Positions 1-11,500 of a DNA stretch of 64,000 nt are shown here, in pieces. The first letter of the stretch is position 1. The number at the start of each line of letters is the position of its first letter. Both the position numbers and the translations under genes were made by a program. Where the stretch lies: positions 310,001 to 374,000 of the forward strand of contig JAWWNJ010000181.1 in the NCBI GenBank assembly GCA_037176885.1. Direction: 5' to 3'. The DNA is from Favolaschia claudopus. Taxonomy: Eukaryota > Basidiomycota > Agaricomycetes > Agaricales > Mycenaceae. Under the pieces are notes generated by a model. It was not told where the DNA came from. It ran no database searches and saw only the letters and a list, made by a program, of their open reading frames with translations.

Positions 1-315
1 AGAGAGTTATTGACAGAAAGAAGGGAATCGTGAGGTAAATGCTGTACAAGGAGTGACGGCGAAGAAGGATGTTGACGAAGATGTAAAGGAGCGATCCGGT
101 GCCCTATATCATTGATGAGACATAATGAGCTGCAAGCTGCACGCACCGAATGTCTTTAGCTCTAATTCCGACCATGTAGGGCTTGCGGGCTGCATAGCCG
201 GAAGTGAAGGGCTACTGCTGCTAGCGGGCAGAGGATCATGTGAAGGGAATATATACTGAGGTTGCTGTTGAGCGGGGGTATGGCGCGGAGGCGGCACGGT
301 GTATTGCTGGTCCAT
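1..315 (-). CDS. Partial hypothetical gene, 5' exon(s) running off the left edge
   Basis: A minus-strand frame starts at the ATG at 315 and encodes a Pro/Gln/Ser-rich N-terminus (MDQQYTVPPP...). It reads to a stop at 109 if unspliced. A GTGCGT donor at 146 and an ATAG acceptor ending at 104 would remove a 43-nt intron and keep the frame open to the window edge. Proline-rich disordered N-termini of this kind are common in fungal transcription factors, but no DNA-binding motif is visible inside the window, so no function is assigned. It could also be a chance frame; the codon choice and composition are the only support. Confidence 0.3.
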
Positions 316-933
316 GCGCAGGAAGACCACTCAGGTGAGAGAGAGAAGAAAATTGTGGGGATGACGCGTCACCTCGGCCGAAACTTCCATATAAGGTGCA
401 TCATATCACTACATCAAAAGTGGGAACCGCGCGAAAAAAATCCGCGCATGCCAAGGTATTCCGGAACAGCTGTAAAACCCTCTGTTCATTATATTTTTTT
501 TCGCTTTTCTCGCTATTTTTTACCAGTCGGGAAGGGCCCAGGTAGCCGAAACGACCCATAGACAATCAAAGACCGAGCATTGCACTTAGATGGGGTCAGT
601 GACCTTTGAGTGACCTAACAGTGAGCTGCTGAAACCATATCATCCCTGGCCTGCTGGGATCAGCAGCGAGCTGCTTCGCAGTGTGGAAATGGAGGTACAT
701 ACTGACAGTACTTACAGCCGTTTCGTAAAAAGAATACGGGCCTCTTTGATTTTTTGTCTACACTTGTTGACAATGACGATTCTGTCAAAAACTCCACAAA
801 TTGCGGAAGGTGCCGTAAGGAACACAATTGGGTCAGACCAGCTTGCACGATTGTTGGGGTCCATATAAGAATTGTAATTTAACCTGATAATAGGCCAATG
901 CTCTATGGTACCCACAGAACTTTCCCGGAGATA
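316..933. other. Intergenic, with a relic of the palindromic element family
   Basis: No gene is supported. Around 713-740 the sequence resembles the outer TIR of the element at 934-1546 (TACAGCcGTTTCGtAAAA). A stretch of about 55 bp at 750-804 recurs at about 23973-24022 with few differences. Both are read as decayed transposon fragments. Confidence 0.5.
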
Positions 934-1546
934 CAGCTGTTTCGGAAAAAGAATACGGGTTTCGGCATTTGTTGCTCCTCAATTTTTTGTTGACACTTGC
1001 TTGACCTTGAGTTTGTTTGCGGAATCTGATTTCTCGCTCGCCCGGCCTCGGTATACAGTTGCGGCAAAATCAATTTACTTACCAAATAAGGAAATTTTCA
1101 TCAAATCCGCTCTACCACACAACAAAACCACCACAAGCACGTTGAAATAGCACCAAGCGCCTGTACTCCCGGATTTGAGCCGGTCTACGCCCAAAAAACA
1201 ACCGGATTCGTCATGTTTCTCACTGTTTTTGGCTGCACTTTATGAGACAAAGTTGCTGGTTATCCCGGCGAAACCAATACAAAGACGCCAGTTTTTTTAC
1301 ATCAGGAATACAGACTAGCAGTTCTTAGTATTCTTATCAACTTACCGCTCGAAAAAAACGAGCAAAAGGAGCGAATTGACGAGAATTTCCTTATTTAGTA
1401 AGTAAATTGATTTTGCCGCAACTGTATACCGAGGCCGGGCGAGCGAGAAATCAGATTCCGCAAACAAACTCAAGGTCAAGCAAGTGTCAACAAAGAATTG
1501 AGGAGCAACAAATGCCGAAACCCGTATTCTTTTTCCGAAACAGCTG
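934..1546. mobile_element. Palindromic (foldback) MITE with a second MITE in its centre
   Basis: The left end begins CAGCTGTTTCGGAAAAAG and the right end is its reverse complement. The arms (about 934-1053 and 1427-1546) are essentially perfect inverted repeats of about 120 bp. Both ends are flanked by TA, the expected target duplication of the Tc1/mariner-pogo superfamily. The arms meet at a TATA-like centre, exactly where a second element (1056-1424) has inserted. A decayed right arm of the same family lies at about 24750-24862. Confidence 0.8.
1056..1424. mobile_element. MITE family A, copy 1 (369 bp)
   Basis: The TIR starts CAGTTGCGGCAAAATCAATT at the left and is mirrored at the right (...TTTTGCCGCAACTG). 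It is flanked by TA on both sides and has no coding capacity. Read base by base it appears identical to the copy at 50501-50869. A diverged subfamily member is at 40507-40887. Family placement as Tc1/mariner-like rests on the TA duplication only. Confidence 0.85.
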
Positions 1547-1628
1547 TACCAGGTACTAACTGTTAGAGAGTTTGTGTGAGCGACCCAGGTCGCTTTTTGA
1601 CCGCTCAGATCTCCGCAACAACAGATAC

Positions 1629-1702
1629 CAGGTGTGATCTCTAAGCGACCTAGTAAAGTATTGCCCTAGGACATTCCTAGGTCGCTGAGACTTCACACCT
1701 GA
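1629..1702. repeat. Short inverted repeat
   Basis: CAGGTGTGATCTCTAAGCGA on the left is mirrored by TCGCTGAGACTTCACACCTG on the right with one small gap. The loop is about 23 bp. It ends about 10 bp before the CACTG element. It may be a tiny foldback element or a terminus of something larger. Confidence 0.5.
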
Positions 1703-1711
1703 CACTCCTCG

Positions 1712-2431
1712 CACTGTGCAAAGTATACATCATGAAATTCATGCAAACTGTCATGAATTTCAGGTTTCATGATGTTTTGTCATGAAGCACACCATGAATT
1801 TCAAGGGGGGTTTCATGATGCTCAGAAGCTCATTTTTGCAAGATTATGAATTCATGACAAAACATCATGAATTTTCGTCATAAAGAACCGAGCGATTTTT
1901 TCTGGCTAAGTCCACCAAGAGTTAAGTGGGTAGGGTGCTAATATCAATAATAAAGCCAATAAATGGTATCAGTCGGTCTCTGGTCTCTATCAAGTGCACA
2001 CTGCTGAAAATTAGAAACAAATGAGGGGAACGGGGATGAACAACTTGAGACTGTGCAGTATGACATCCATATATTGGCAAAGCTAACAAAGTTTATAATT
2101 CTCACTTAGTCTACCAGTAGTACTATCAACGTGATATAGTAGTATGTCTCACGGCGGTCTTGAGTTCGATGCCGGCTGGTGGCATCTGAGGTTGGTGGTT
2201 ATTTATTTGCTTTGCACCGCTCTCGTTTCATGATATTTTGTTCTGAAATACTTGATAAAACATCATGAAAAAACGTCATGAAGAGCCCCATAATCATCAT
2301 GAAAACATACTTTCAATTCATGATGTTTCGTTAGCAATTTCCAGGCGATTCATCATGAATTCCTGGACATAATGTTAGGATTTTCATGGCCAACAACATC
2401 ATGAATTTCATGACCCTTCCTTTGCACAGTG
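1712..2431. mobile_element. CACTG-ended non-autonomous element, copy 1 (720 bp)
   Basis: The ends are CACTGTGCAAAG and CTTTGCACAGTG. The interior is built from reiterated ATCATGAA/TTCATGAT words. At about 2155-2195 there is a tRNA B-box-like stretch (GAGTTCGATGCC). No open frame is present. Copies at 24162-24530 and 49216-49949 have 3-bp target duplications, which together with CACTG termini fits the CACTA/EnSpm (CMC) superfamily. This copy shows no clear target duplication. Confidence 0.75.
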
Positions 2432-2580
2432 TTACCCCCAGATGTTCGTCACAAATAGAGTAAATCAGTCTGTTTGAGGGCGAAAATCATAGAGTAAATC
2501 AGCCCAAATTTCGGGCGACAATGTGACGAACCTAATGGGTGGTGACCGGGGGCCTAGGCCTAGTTCCGCACGACGTTTCC
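2432..2580. repeat. Dispersed repeat shared in inverse with 24945-25060
   Basis: The block with two TAGAGTAAATCAG words, ending in GACCGGGGGCCTAGGCC, matches 24945-25060 in reverse complement. It is non-coding and its element boundaries are not resolved. From 2581 to 2951 no gene is seen; 2830-2935 is rich in ACTCGAGT-type palindromic words. Confidence 0.5.
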
Positions 2581-2951
2581 CACCCGCCACCAACCCCTCC
2601 ACGGAAATGCCCGGAGTGACGCATGTGTCGTCATGTCACCGCAGTCACGGTTCGTCATCAACCGGAGTTTTCCGACGCAAACTGATATTACTGTAGAATG
2701 TGAGCAACTCAAAAGTGATATTCTGCCCTGGAATTGTAGGGAGAGTAATTAGGTGTGCTAATTTGATAGCTAGTGCGAAAAAATCCCGCCTAAATCAGAG
2801 CACGAACGGCGGATTTCCGTTTTAGGTTGTCAACTCGAGTCGGACTCGAGTTGACACTCGGCCGAACTTGAACCGATCGAGTTGACCCTTTTTCGAGTCG
2901 AGTCGGATCACGACTCGAGTTGGACTCGACTCGGTGGCAACACTATGGTGA

Positions 2952-3233
2952 TTTTCTGTCAAAAGTCACGGCCTGGCCCTCTTTTCAAGTATTACAAGCT
3001 TAAGCACCCCGCCTTCGGCAGGGCCGGCTCGCTGCGCTCGCGTCCCTCCCTACGGCTAGTGCACAGCTTGTCGGGGCTCCGCCCCAAGCCCCACGCGGTT
3101 TTTTAGCTGGATTCCGTGCCCGCGGCGCCGCACCGCTCGCTGCACTCGCCGGCGCGCGGCGCCGGGGAAAGCGTGTGAGAAGTCACCTGCTTTTCTGTCA
3201 AAAGTCACGCGACTGATGGCCTGGCCCTCTTTT
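2952..3233. repeat. GC-rich palindromic module between direct repeats
   Basis: Two direct repeats (TTTTCTGTCAAAAGTCAC plus GGCCTGGCCCTCTTTT, about 2952-2985 and 3191-3233) bracket a GC-rich core. The core contains short palindromes such as GCTCGCTGCGCTCGC, GGGGCTCCGCCCC and GGCGCCG. A related core is at 54530-54710 in the same orientation. No conserved frame is visible, so it is probably a structured repeat rather than a gene. Confidence 0.6.
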
Positions 3234-3256
3234 ATAGGAAGAAAAATCGGTCATTA

Positions 3257-3419
3257 GAGCACTTTGGCAAACGGTGAAAAATGATTTTTTTCTTCAGTTC
3301 CCGCTAACCAAATTTTGGTTGTGGAGCCGCAAAACAGTGCGCAGCCCACTGTAGTTTTTCACTAAACTCGCTTAGTTTTTCGAACTGAAATTTGATTTTC
3401 ACCGTTTGCCAAAATGCTC
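3257..3419. mobile_element. MITE, 163 bp, TA target duplication
   Basis: The TIRs GAGCACTTTGGCAAACGGTG and its near-mirror (CACCGTTTGCCAAAATGCTC) are flanked by TA on both sides. It is non-coding and consistent with a Tc1/mariner-type MITE. Confidence 0.8.
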
Positions 3420-3421
3420 TA

Positions 3422-5240
3422 TTCCGAGGCTTTTCTGGGTGCCGAAACGTGTTTTCCCGGCCGAGGTATTTCCCCTTGGGGAAGGGTTAAACAATGACCC
3501 ACCGTGGGAAGCTGGACCGTTTTACCATATGCATCACACCGCGGGAGCGCACAAAAAAGGCTCCCCACAGTTAGATTTTAATTTCACATATTAGGGTACA
3601 AAAAAAACTCCCAATATAGTATTTTGATATCAAAGATAAAAAGCCCTCTGAGAGTTCCCCCGATTAGTCCCAAATTTAGATGCAAAACATGCTTCATCAT
3701 TTGGAGATAAAAAGCTGCGGCTTGAGCAGCCCATTTCCGCGCAACTTACATCAGGTATCAGGGCGCCTGATTGTTCCTTCTTATCACACATAATAAATGT
3801 ACGGCTCATTAACCATGTCCGTGGATGCCTATGTACATAGGACTGCACCCGACCTGATTGACAGATCCTATCGTTTCCGTTTGATCCTTGGCTCGCCTAC
3901 GACCGACACAGCCGAAAAGGCCGAAATTCCGAATTGAACCAAATCTTGAACATTCTTCGAGCTCTTACCACAGATACCCACCTTGGTCCAGAAAGACTGC
4001 TATATAGTTATTTCGGAGCATAGGAAGCCGTGATTTTGAATTTATTTGACTGATTATGGGACACTGAATATATTTTACATCTGAATATATTTTACATGAA
4101 GATACTTGGAAAATTGAACTCAACAAAGAGGGCTTCTTTAGCTCTAGAAAGAGAGGTAAGTAATTTCTTGAGCCCCCGGGGAAGAAATGGCGGCTTCAAA
4201 ATGCAGAATAATACCAGATAATTGGATGAAACTCTTATTTTGACCTGCCGTTCCAGGAATATGCAGATCCCAGTCAAGACTCAGAAGAGGAAAGATGTAC
4301 AAAATTGTGTTGAGTCGGAGGCCTGGTGATGTTAGGACAAAGTGGAAAGCAGCCTGAAAAGAAACCAAAAAAGTCTCAAGTTTCCGGTTTCTAACCGGTC
4401 ACTTGCAAATATTGACGGAGTTAGCGGCGTGAAAGGCTCTAAAATAGTGTGGGTGGCTTACTATAATTGTATCTACGATTACCGAAGCTATTGGTAACGA
4501 GAGACGCGGTGGAACAGGAGAGCAAGAGGTTCGCGTCTGCGTAGTGTGCTGCTGTTTGTAGTGATTGGGCCGAGTTGCCGCGGTTGACGTGCGAAAATGT
4601 ACAAAGATCTTGAAAACTATTCGCTGTGGCTTACCGCCAGTTGGGCTCTCGACATAGGTTTGAAATCAGCGGATTTCTACGGAACCACCGGCATCGATAG
4701 TAAATCAAAGCAAGAAACCGCTGTTTTGCGTGGTCTGAGCACTCGGGAACGTGAGTTTTGCGGGTGAATAGGTCAGCTTAAATCATAAGAGTCTCCCTCT
4801 TTTTTCCCCTCTTTTTCTCTTTCTTCGTTTTGAAAAAACGCGATTTTTTCATTCCATCCACAGACATATGTAGTACATGAGCCATAATAAAGAGCTTTTT
4901 TCGACCCTGATTACTACCTATAAGAAGCTGGGAATTAGGGCGCAAGATATGGCAAATATCAAGGCTCAATAAAAGTGGGCCTGATATTTGCCATATTAGG
5001 CTCCTGTTTACCCGTCGTCCGATCATCCACCGATGGTCGTCCGCTCAATCGTCCGCTCATCGTCGCGGTACCAGCAGGTGAAAAATAAATGAGATTGTTT
5101 TGATGTTTTATCGACACGACTAGTGCCCGAACGTGCGCACGCCTGCGAATCAATCTCTGCCTCCCCCGCCTCCCCCTGTTTTTCCCTCTGATTTCCTTTC
5201 CGAGCGCGAGATTCGGCGGCGCGTTGATCTGTTGAGATAG
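3422..5240. other. Intergenic; nothing coding recognised, one hairpin
   Basis: The frames here are short and unlike known proteins. The one structured feature is a hairpin at 4947-4996 with arms ATATGGCAAATATCA and TGATATTTGCCATAT around a loop of about 14 nt. It could be a tiny foldback element or a small-RNA precursor; nothing distinguishes these. Confidence 0.5.
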
Positions 5241-6990
5241 TTAAGTTATTCGTTCGTTCGTTCGGCGTGAAAAACATGACGAACTCATGTTGATTTGCTT
5301 CCTAGCGCGTTGTCGAGTCTTGGCGCGCCGAGATGTCGGCGTTGTTGGTCTTGAGGGTGCCGGAGTAGGCAGCAGCGGCCGGAGCGAATCGACGTAATCG
5401 ACGTGGTCGACTGTTTGAGTCATGAGGTGTCTTTCGGCGTGAAAGACCAAGATACTTACATGCATTTGATTTCCAGCGCAATTTCGAGTTAGTTGGCGCG
5501 TGCAGCGTCGACAACGTCGTTGAGGGTGTTGAGGGAGACGGCAGCGGGGACAGGCGCGCGGGGGCGAGATTGAATGCGGAGTTGAGAGTGAAAATGAAGC
5601 GGGGTGAAAGGGCGGAATGGCGGGGAAACGAGCATGCGGCGGCATGAGCGAGTATGTCGGCGTCGGCGGGGGTAGCGGAATTCAGGTCAGTTGGAGTAGC
5701 GGCGAGGGCCTAGAGGCCGAAGTGAGGAAGAGGAGGGGGGAGTGGTGTCATTAGTATGGTAAGGGAGGAAGAGGGTAGGGTGCGATGCACCTTGTAATTC
5801 CTTCTCTGTAGATATTATGTACGCGTCGACGTTGGCGTCGCACACAGTAGCGGCGTCGGAAAGGCGGGGAATCGTTGGGTGCGAGTAAAGCAGGGGTGAA
5901 GGGGAAAATGGAGATGGGCGTGAGGGCGGGAAGGGGGTTGCATGCAGGGATAAGAGAAAGCTATAGGTTAAAAGGATGTCGTTAGCGTGGGTACTAAAAA
6001 GGACAGCGGCGACGCACGTTCGTCGACTGTATGTCCGACGGCGAAGCGTCGGTGAATGCAGGTGGAGGTGGAGAAACGAGTTGGGCGTGAGGCGGCGGGG
6101 TTTTCGAGCGGAAAGCACCGCGTTTGATGTGAGGTGAGGTCGGGTGAGTTGGCGGAAGCGACGGGTGGGCAGTGGGGATGCGGGATAAGTGCCGAAGGGG
6201 TAGAAGAGGGAAAGGAAGGAGGGAGACGCATCGGCGGCGGTATGCCGTGCGGTGGGAGACTGAGCTGAAAGGGGGGTAGATTAGAGAAAGGAAAGAATTG
6301 AAGCAAGAGACACGCACCTTTTACCCAGATACGCGCTACGGGCGACGGCCTCTCGCGGCATCGTCGCCGAGAGTCAGAGTGGGTGGGTTGTTGACCGAAC
6401 GACGCGTTGGAGCGAGAGGAGGAAGCTGGAGAGTGGGGTTAGGGTGATAGGGAAGGGACACGGGACGAGGGCGTACCTGCGGATTCCAGGCGTGTCGATG
6501 GCGGTGTCGAGGATAGTGAGGGACGAAAGCTTTGCAAGCATGATGATAGCCGGAATTGTGTCGTCGTCGATGTGCGGGATGAGCAATAGAGAGCTGAAGG
6601 ACAGAGCGCTTCAGAGCTAAGAGACTGAAGACGCTTCCTCGTCTCATGCGCAAGTAAGGAAGACGTATGAAGCGTCCAGCGATAGTCCGACTGAACAGAA
6701 TGAAAAAGAGGTCATTACTGAAGAATGGATACGCACCGGTGTGAATCAGCACAGAGTCTGCATCATGTGTGTTGGCGCCAGGAGGCTGAAGATTAAGGCG
6801 ACATCGTCAGAGGCGCTTGGGCGAGCGTCGGGCGTTGCCGGTATTAATGATGCCAGCGTCTCATATCACGGGTAGCGGTCGAGCCAGATGCTTGAAAGTT
6901 TCGTCGGCGCCGTTGTAGATACTGCGTTCCACGTCGGCGTCGTCCACGTCGATAACGGAGAAAGGCTGGAGGTTTGCTGGAGGTCGTTGA
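5241..6990 (-). pseudogene. Pro/Arg-rich region with an LRR-like exon (possible F-box/LRR gene remnant)
   Basis: GC-rich minus-strand frames here are proline/arginine rich and broken. The segment 6586-6500 encodes [18 protein letters not shown] followed by [12 protein letters not shown]. This resembles a leucine-rich-repeat unit as found C-terminal to F-boxes in basidiomycete proteins, and it ends at a good GTACGC donor. Upstream (7000-6760) the same strand has stops and no F-box is recognised; downstream exons cannot be joined with confidence. It is read as a possible decayed gene; the LRR assignment is from pattern memory and weak. Confidence 0.25.
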
Positions 6991-7368
6991 TCGCGATGGT
7001 CACACACCGGTCACGTCACTTCCGATAATTCCGATTGCCGGCGCGCTTTCTTCCCAACCCAACCAACCACCACCCAAGGACCGATAGGTTGGATACATGT
7101 AACATGGACAGCTGTCAGCGCTTCAAGAATCATCGTCTGCTTAAGATAGACGTCACCTCAATCCGGCACCCTTACATAAGCATTACGTTTGCACAGCCAC
7201 CCGCCAAATCCTGAAGGTTTGAAAAATCAACTTACTCTGTTTGCGATTTTGAGGTCTTGGGAACTTTTTTTAAAAAAAATTAGAGAGGTTCACAGCTTAA
7301 GTAAGAAACTGGAGGCTCTCGGGCCACCGGCCGCCCCACCCATTAAGTAAATACATATGTGTTGCACA

Positions 7369-7630
7369 CTGTAGTATTTCCTTCAATTCGTTTTGTCACT
7401 TGTCACAAGCCCCAAAAACGACGAAAATTTTGGCGAGTCACAGTGTCACGAGGGTCTCAGACGAATGGTCCCCCAAAGTCACACGGATTTTCGCCTGTTT
7501 TCGGCCCAAAATGGGGTAAAAAAACGAAAATTTTCGCAAGTCACACCGGTCCGGACTTCCATACGAAAGGTCAGGTTTGTATGAAATGTCACACCTCAAA
7601 TCGGCTTACGAATTGAACAAAATACTACAG
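7369..7630. mobile_element. MITE, 262 bp, CTGTAGTATTT ends
   Basis: The left end CTGTAGTATTTCCTTCAATT and the mirrored right end (AATTGAACAAAATACTACAG) form imperfect TIRs. TA follows on the right and CA precedes on the left. An isolated end of similar sequence occurs near 44322-44334. The surrounding 6991-7368 and 7631-8571 hold no gene that I can support. Confidence 0.7.
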
Positions 7631-8571
7631 TATGTCTGACTCTAAGTTTGAATCCTAGTTAAATCCGCAGTCTGACCTCTGTTGGGGGGAAGGTACACAG
7701 AGGATACAGTGGATGACTAAGTCCTGGTGCTGGTCTAGCATATCTGAGAGGGAGGGCCGAGTCATACTTTCCTCACACTAAACAGTGTATTCCAAAGCTT
7801 ACATGGCGCGTCGCGTCGCGTCTGTGATCGCGGATATATTACGTGTACTGTGTATGTAAGCTTATGTAATCCGCCAAAATGTTGGAAGGATTTTTCGCAA
7901 GATGGGCCCAAACACGGTTTGGAAGCTTTTTAGAATGGGTTGCCTTTTTTGGAAAGATCACCTTATAACTTTTCAACAAGGAATTATTGGCTGAATCCGT
8001 TCCATTAACTCGTAGATAGACCTCCTAGCTACAGTTTGGTGGTCTTAGAATTATCAATATGTTGTTGTGCCCAGAGTTATAAGGACTTTGTTGACATGAT
8101 GTTTCGGCTTACATAACCACGTGCCTGATCCGGGTGACGCCTATCTTATCTACGAGGCCGCAGTGTGTGTTAACAAAACGAAGGCCTGATCGCTGGTTTC
8201 CCAGAATCAAAGAAAGCGACAAAGTCAATTACACCCTCGGTCCGCATCTGCGCAAAGTCGTGACCCCCTAGCCCGCATTCAACGGTCAGTCCCGTCGAGT
8301 GTACGCTCGTAGTAGCCGTTGATGGACGGGCAGCGCTTCCCATCGCACAGGAAGACATAAGAAGTACTCCATTTTGCGGCATACCGATCCTAAGCCGACT
8401 AAAACTGGCAATTCAACGCTTTAATTCAAGCCACCCGATTATCTACTACCCGCACTCCGGGTCGGCTGCGTCTCTTACCCGCAGCTGGACTTGTCTATTT
8501 CTATATAAAACCCCCTCAAGTCACGCTAGTTTTCCTTCACGGTCCTCTATACTCACTCGAAGCGCCATTCA

Positions 8572-11500
8572 AATGTCGAAACAATGCCAACCATCGCCTT
8601 CCACCTGCACGGGAAATCTGCTCGCACACGACCTCCAGAAAACCGTCGCCGACAAACTGAGCATCGCGCTCCCGTCCTCCATCTCTTTCCATGCGTTTGC
8701 AGATGAAGACACCACCACGCGCGCCTAGAAACTGTCGAAGCCAAACGCAAAGGGTCGCGGTCCTGGTTAATGGCAAGCAGGTGAGCTCGCTAAATTACAC
8801 CCTATCTGTTCGAGCGAGACTAATTGTTTTTCGAGGTCCACCCTGTCCCAGGACCCACCGGCGGCCTCTCCTTCATCGGCGGCTACAGCGAGATCTATCC
8901 TGATTTCATTGGGAACTATCATCGCCTTTTGGCATGTGGTGCATGTCTGGTATCTCGGGAAGGTTCGTCGTGCTGTCTTCAATATTACTTCTTCATCTAT
9001 CTATATCATCGACTAATACTTTCATCAAGACACATCTATCTGACCGACGACCCCGATTGTGCGGGCGTCGTCCTCAAGGAGAGCGAATATTTCACGAAGA
9101 AGGTACTCGGTATGACCAAAAGTAACCGGAATCACAAATTGCCTATATATGGCAAAGCTAGCACACAGAACCGCTGGGAGGATTGGTACTGTAATTATGG
9201 TAGAAGTATATGCTGTTGCATATGAAGTAGTTTGGGCCCACTGTGCCCTTGTTGTGCGTCTATTTGAATTGCAATTATTTATGTTATGATGGTTGAACAT
9301 TATGCCCAGTTTTTAACGTCTCACAAGAGGTGGAGACTGGGATGCTAAATTCTGGCATTTCATGTACATTATCATAAGACCTAAATCCCATTTCTCCAGT
9401 ACTCATTGACCCCATATCTGTCCAATTGCTATTTTAAAAACGCAGATATTGCCAAATTGGGAAATTTCTGAATTTCGAATATTTCTCTGGCTGCCCGATG
9501 TTCCAATCGGTGTTTATGTCATGCAAGTAGGAGAAAACATGCTATAGGTAAGAGCTGGACCCATCAAAGCTGGTTGACCATTGAATTTCCTATATAAATT
9601 CTACAATTCCGGTTACTTTTGGTCATGCCGAGTAGGCATCCTTTTTTCCTCCCCATCCCTCTCTCAATCCTTTCTCTCAATCTATCTAGTTTGACGTTTC
9701 CTGCTCCAGATCGACGAGAACTCCCCCCTCGCACCATTCAAACTGTCTGAATTCGGGAACGGCATCTTCACCTCGGACTCAGATGACTGGGAAGGGGCGG
9801 AGGGGCACAAGTTTGATGACTGCTATGGGCGCGAAGTACGTCTTCCTTCTCTTTGATACACGATAAAGAAGTCGATTTAATTCGCGAATGTTTTCCAGAG
9901 CCATGCGCGGATACGTGCGCATCATGGACCATTCTGTTAGGCGCCTCATCAAGTGTTTCGACGAGTTGAGTATCATATTCTTCCTTTCCTTTTTAAATGA
10001 ACCACTTGAAGCTTACACGTGTGCTCGAAATACAGGATGCACGCCAAGGGAAAGAGCTTCGACGCGTTCTCCTGGGGTTTGCGCGGGGCTGCGCAGACAA
10101 TTGGCGAGGTTCTCATCATGGGTGTTGATTTGAAGATGTTGGAGAAGTGCGTCCATCCCTATCTACCCTCACACTCACCGAGTGACTTCCTTTTCTGTTA
10201 CTACCCCTAGCGCGAAAAGCCCCATCGCGGACGTCTTCCACCTCCTCGTACGCAACCTGACCCTTGCACAGACTCTCGTTCGCCGCGGCGTATCTACCGC
10301 GCGCTGCCCAATCCCGAGGACAGGGCGAAGAGAGTTACGGAGCAGGAAATCGTGTGTCATTCACTTTTTTTCGTTCGTTTCCCTGACTGAGGAATGCATT
10401 GCTATGTGCTGTAGGACTCATGGATCGAAGTGCCGATGTGATAGATACGGGGTGCAGTCAGGACATGCCGTTGCAAGAGGTGGCGGTGAATACGAGCAGT
10501 GTGCTGGATTATATGGTGTGTTTGAGCATTTTATCTCTTCTGTCTCCCGGTCGATGAATTTCTCATGAATATGTACACTTGCAGTTCCACGCGACAGACG
10601 AAGACGGAAAGAAGACGAATCTGAACCTCGTCAATAGTAACATTTTGACCTTCCTTGGAGCGAGGCAGGTTACAAGCTCGAGTGTGCTTTCTTGGGTACG
10701 TGGGCGTCACTCTTCCCTGACTTTTGACTGTAACCTCCGTCTATTACGATCAGCTGTGGTTCTGTCCCGCTACCTTCCCCGCGAAAGCACGGAAACTACG
10801 CCTCGCTCGTCGCAGCGAGGCTGGGCCCCGAGAAAGAGATTACTGGGGAACAGTTAGGCAAGCTTGAGTATCTCGATTGGGTAGGTCGTTGGTTCTTGAT
10901 CTTTGTGTGCTCGATATTTACTCGAGCGCCTTGTGTGTTCATCTTTAGTTCGTCAAAGAGGATCAAAGACTGTATAATCCGGCGTTCCAGCTAGACGCGG
11001 AAAGGTGCGAATTGAGTTCATAGTGTGTCTTCTTCCTATTGACCTCTGTAATAGATGTAATACTTCCGGGCGGCCTTTTCATTTCTAAGGATGCGCAGGT
11101 AACTGTGTCGCTACATGCGCTCATGGTCAATTCGGAGCATTGGAAGGTATATATGCTGGTTACTTTTAAAGTTACGAGATGATGATAAAATTCTCTTTAG
11201 GATCCTCTGGTATTCAACCCCGAGCGATGGGGTACAGAAGAGGTTAAGAAACGCCGCAAATACGTGTGCCTTCCGTTTGCGACGGGTGGGTGCTGAAGCT
11301 TGATTGAAGGAAAATTGACTTGCACATCGGTAGGCGCTCGAGGCCGACTCGAGGCTCCATCGGCTTCAATTTCGCATTACAGGAGATTAAAGTCATCCTC
11401 ACGCGCGTCGTCTTGAACTTTCAAATTGAAAACACCACCGAAGGCGCTGTGATCTACAACTTTATTGTCTTCAAACCCTCAAATTTCAGCACGAAACTAC

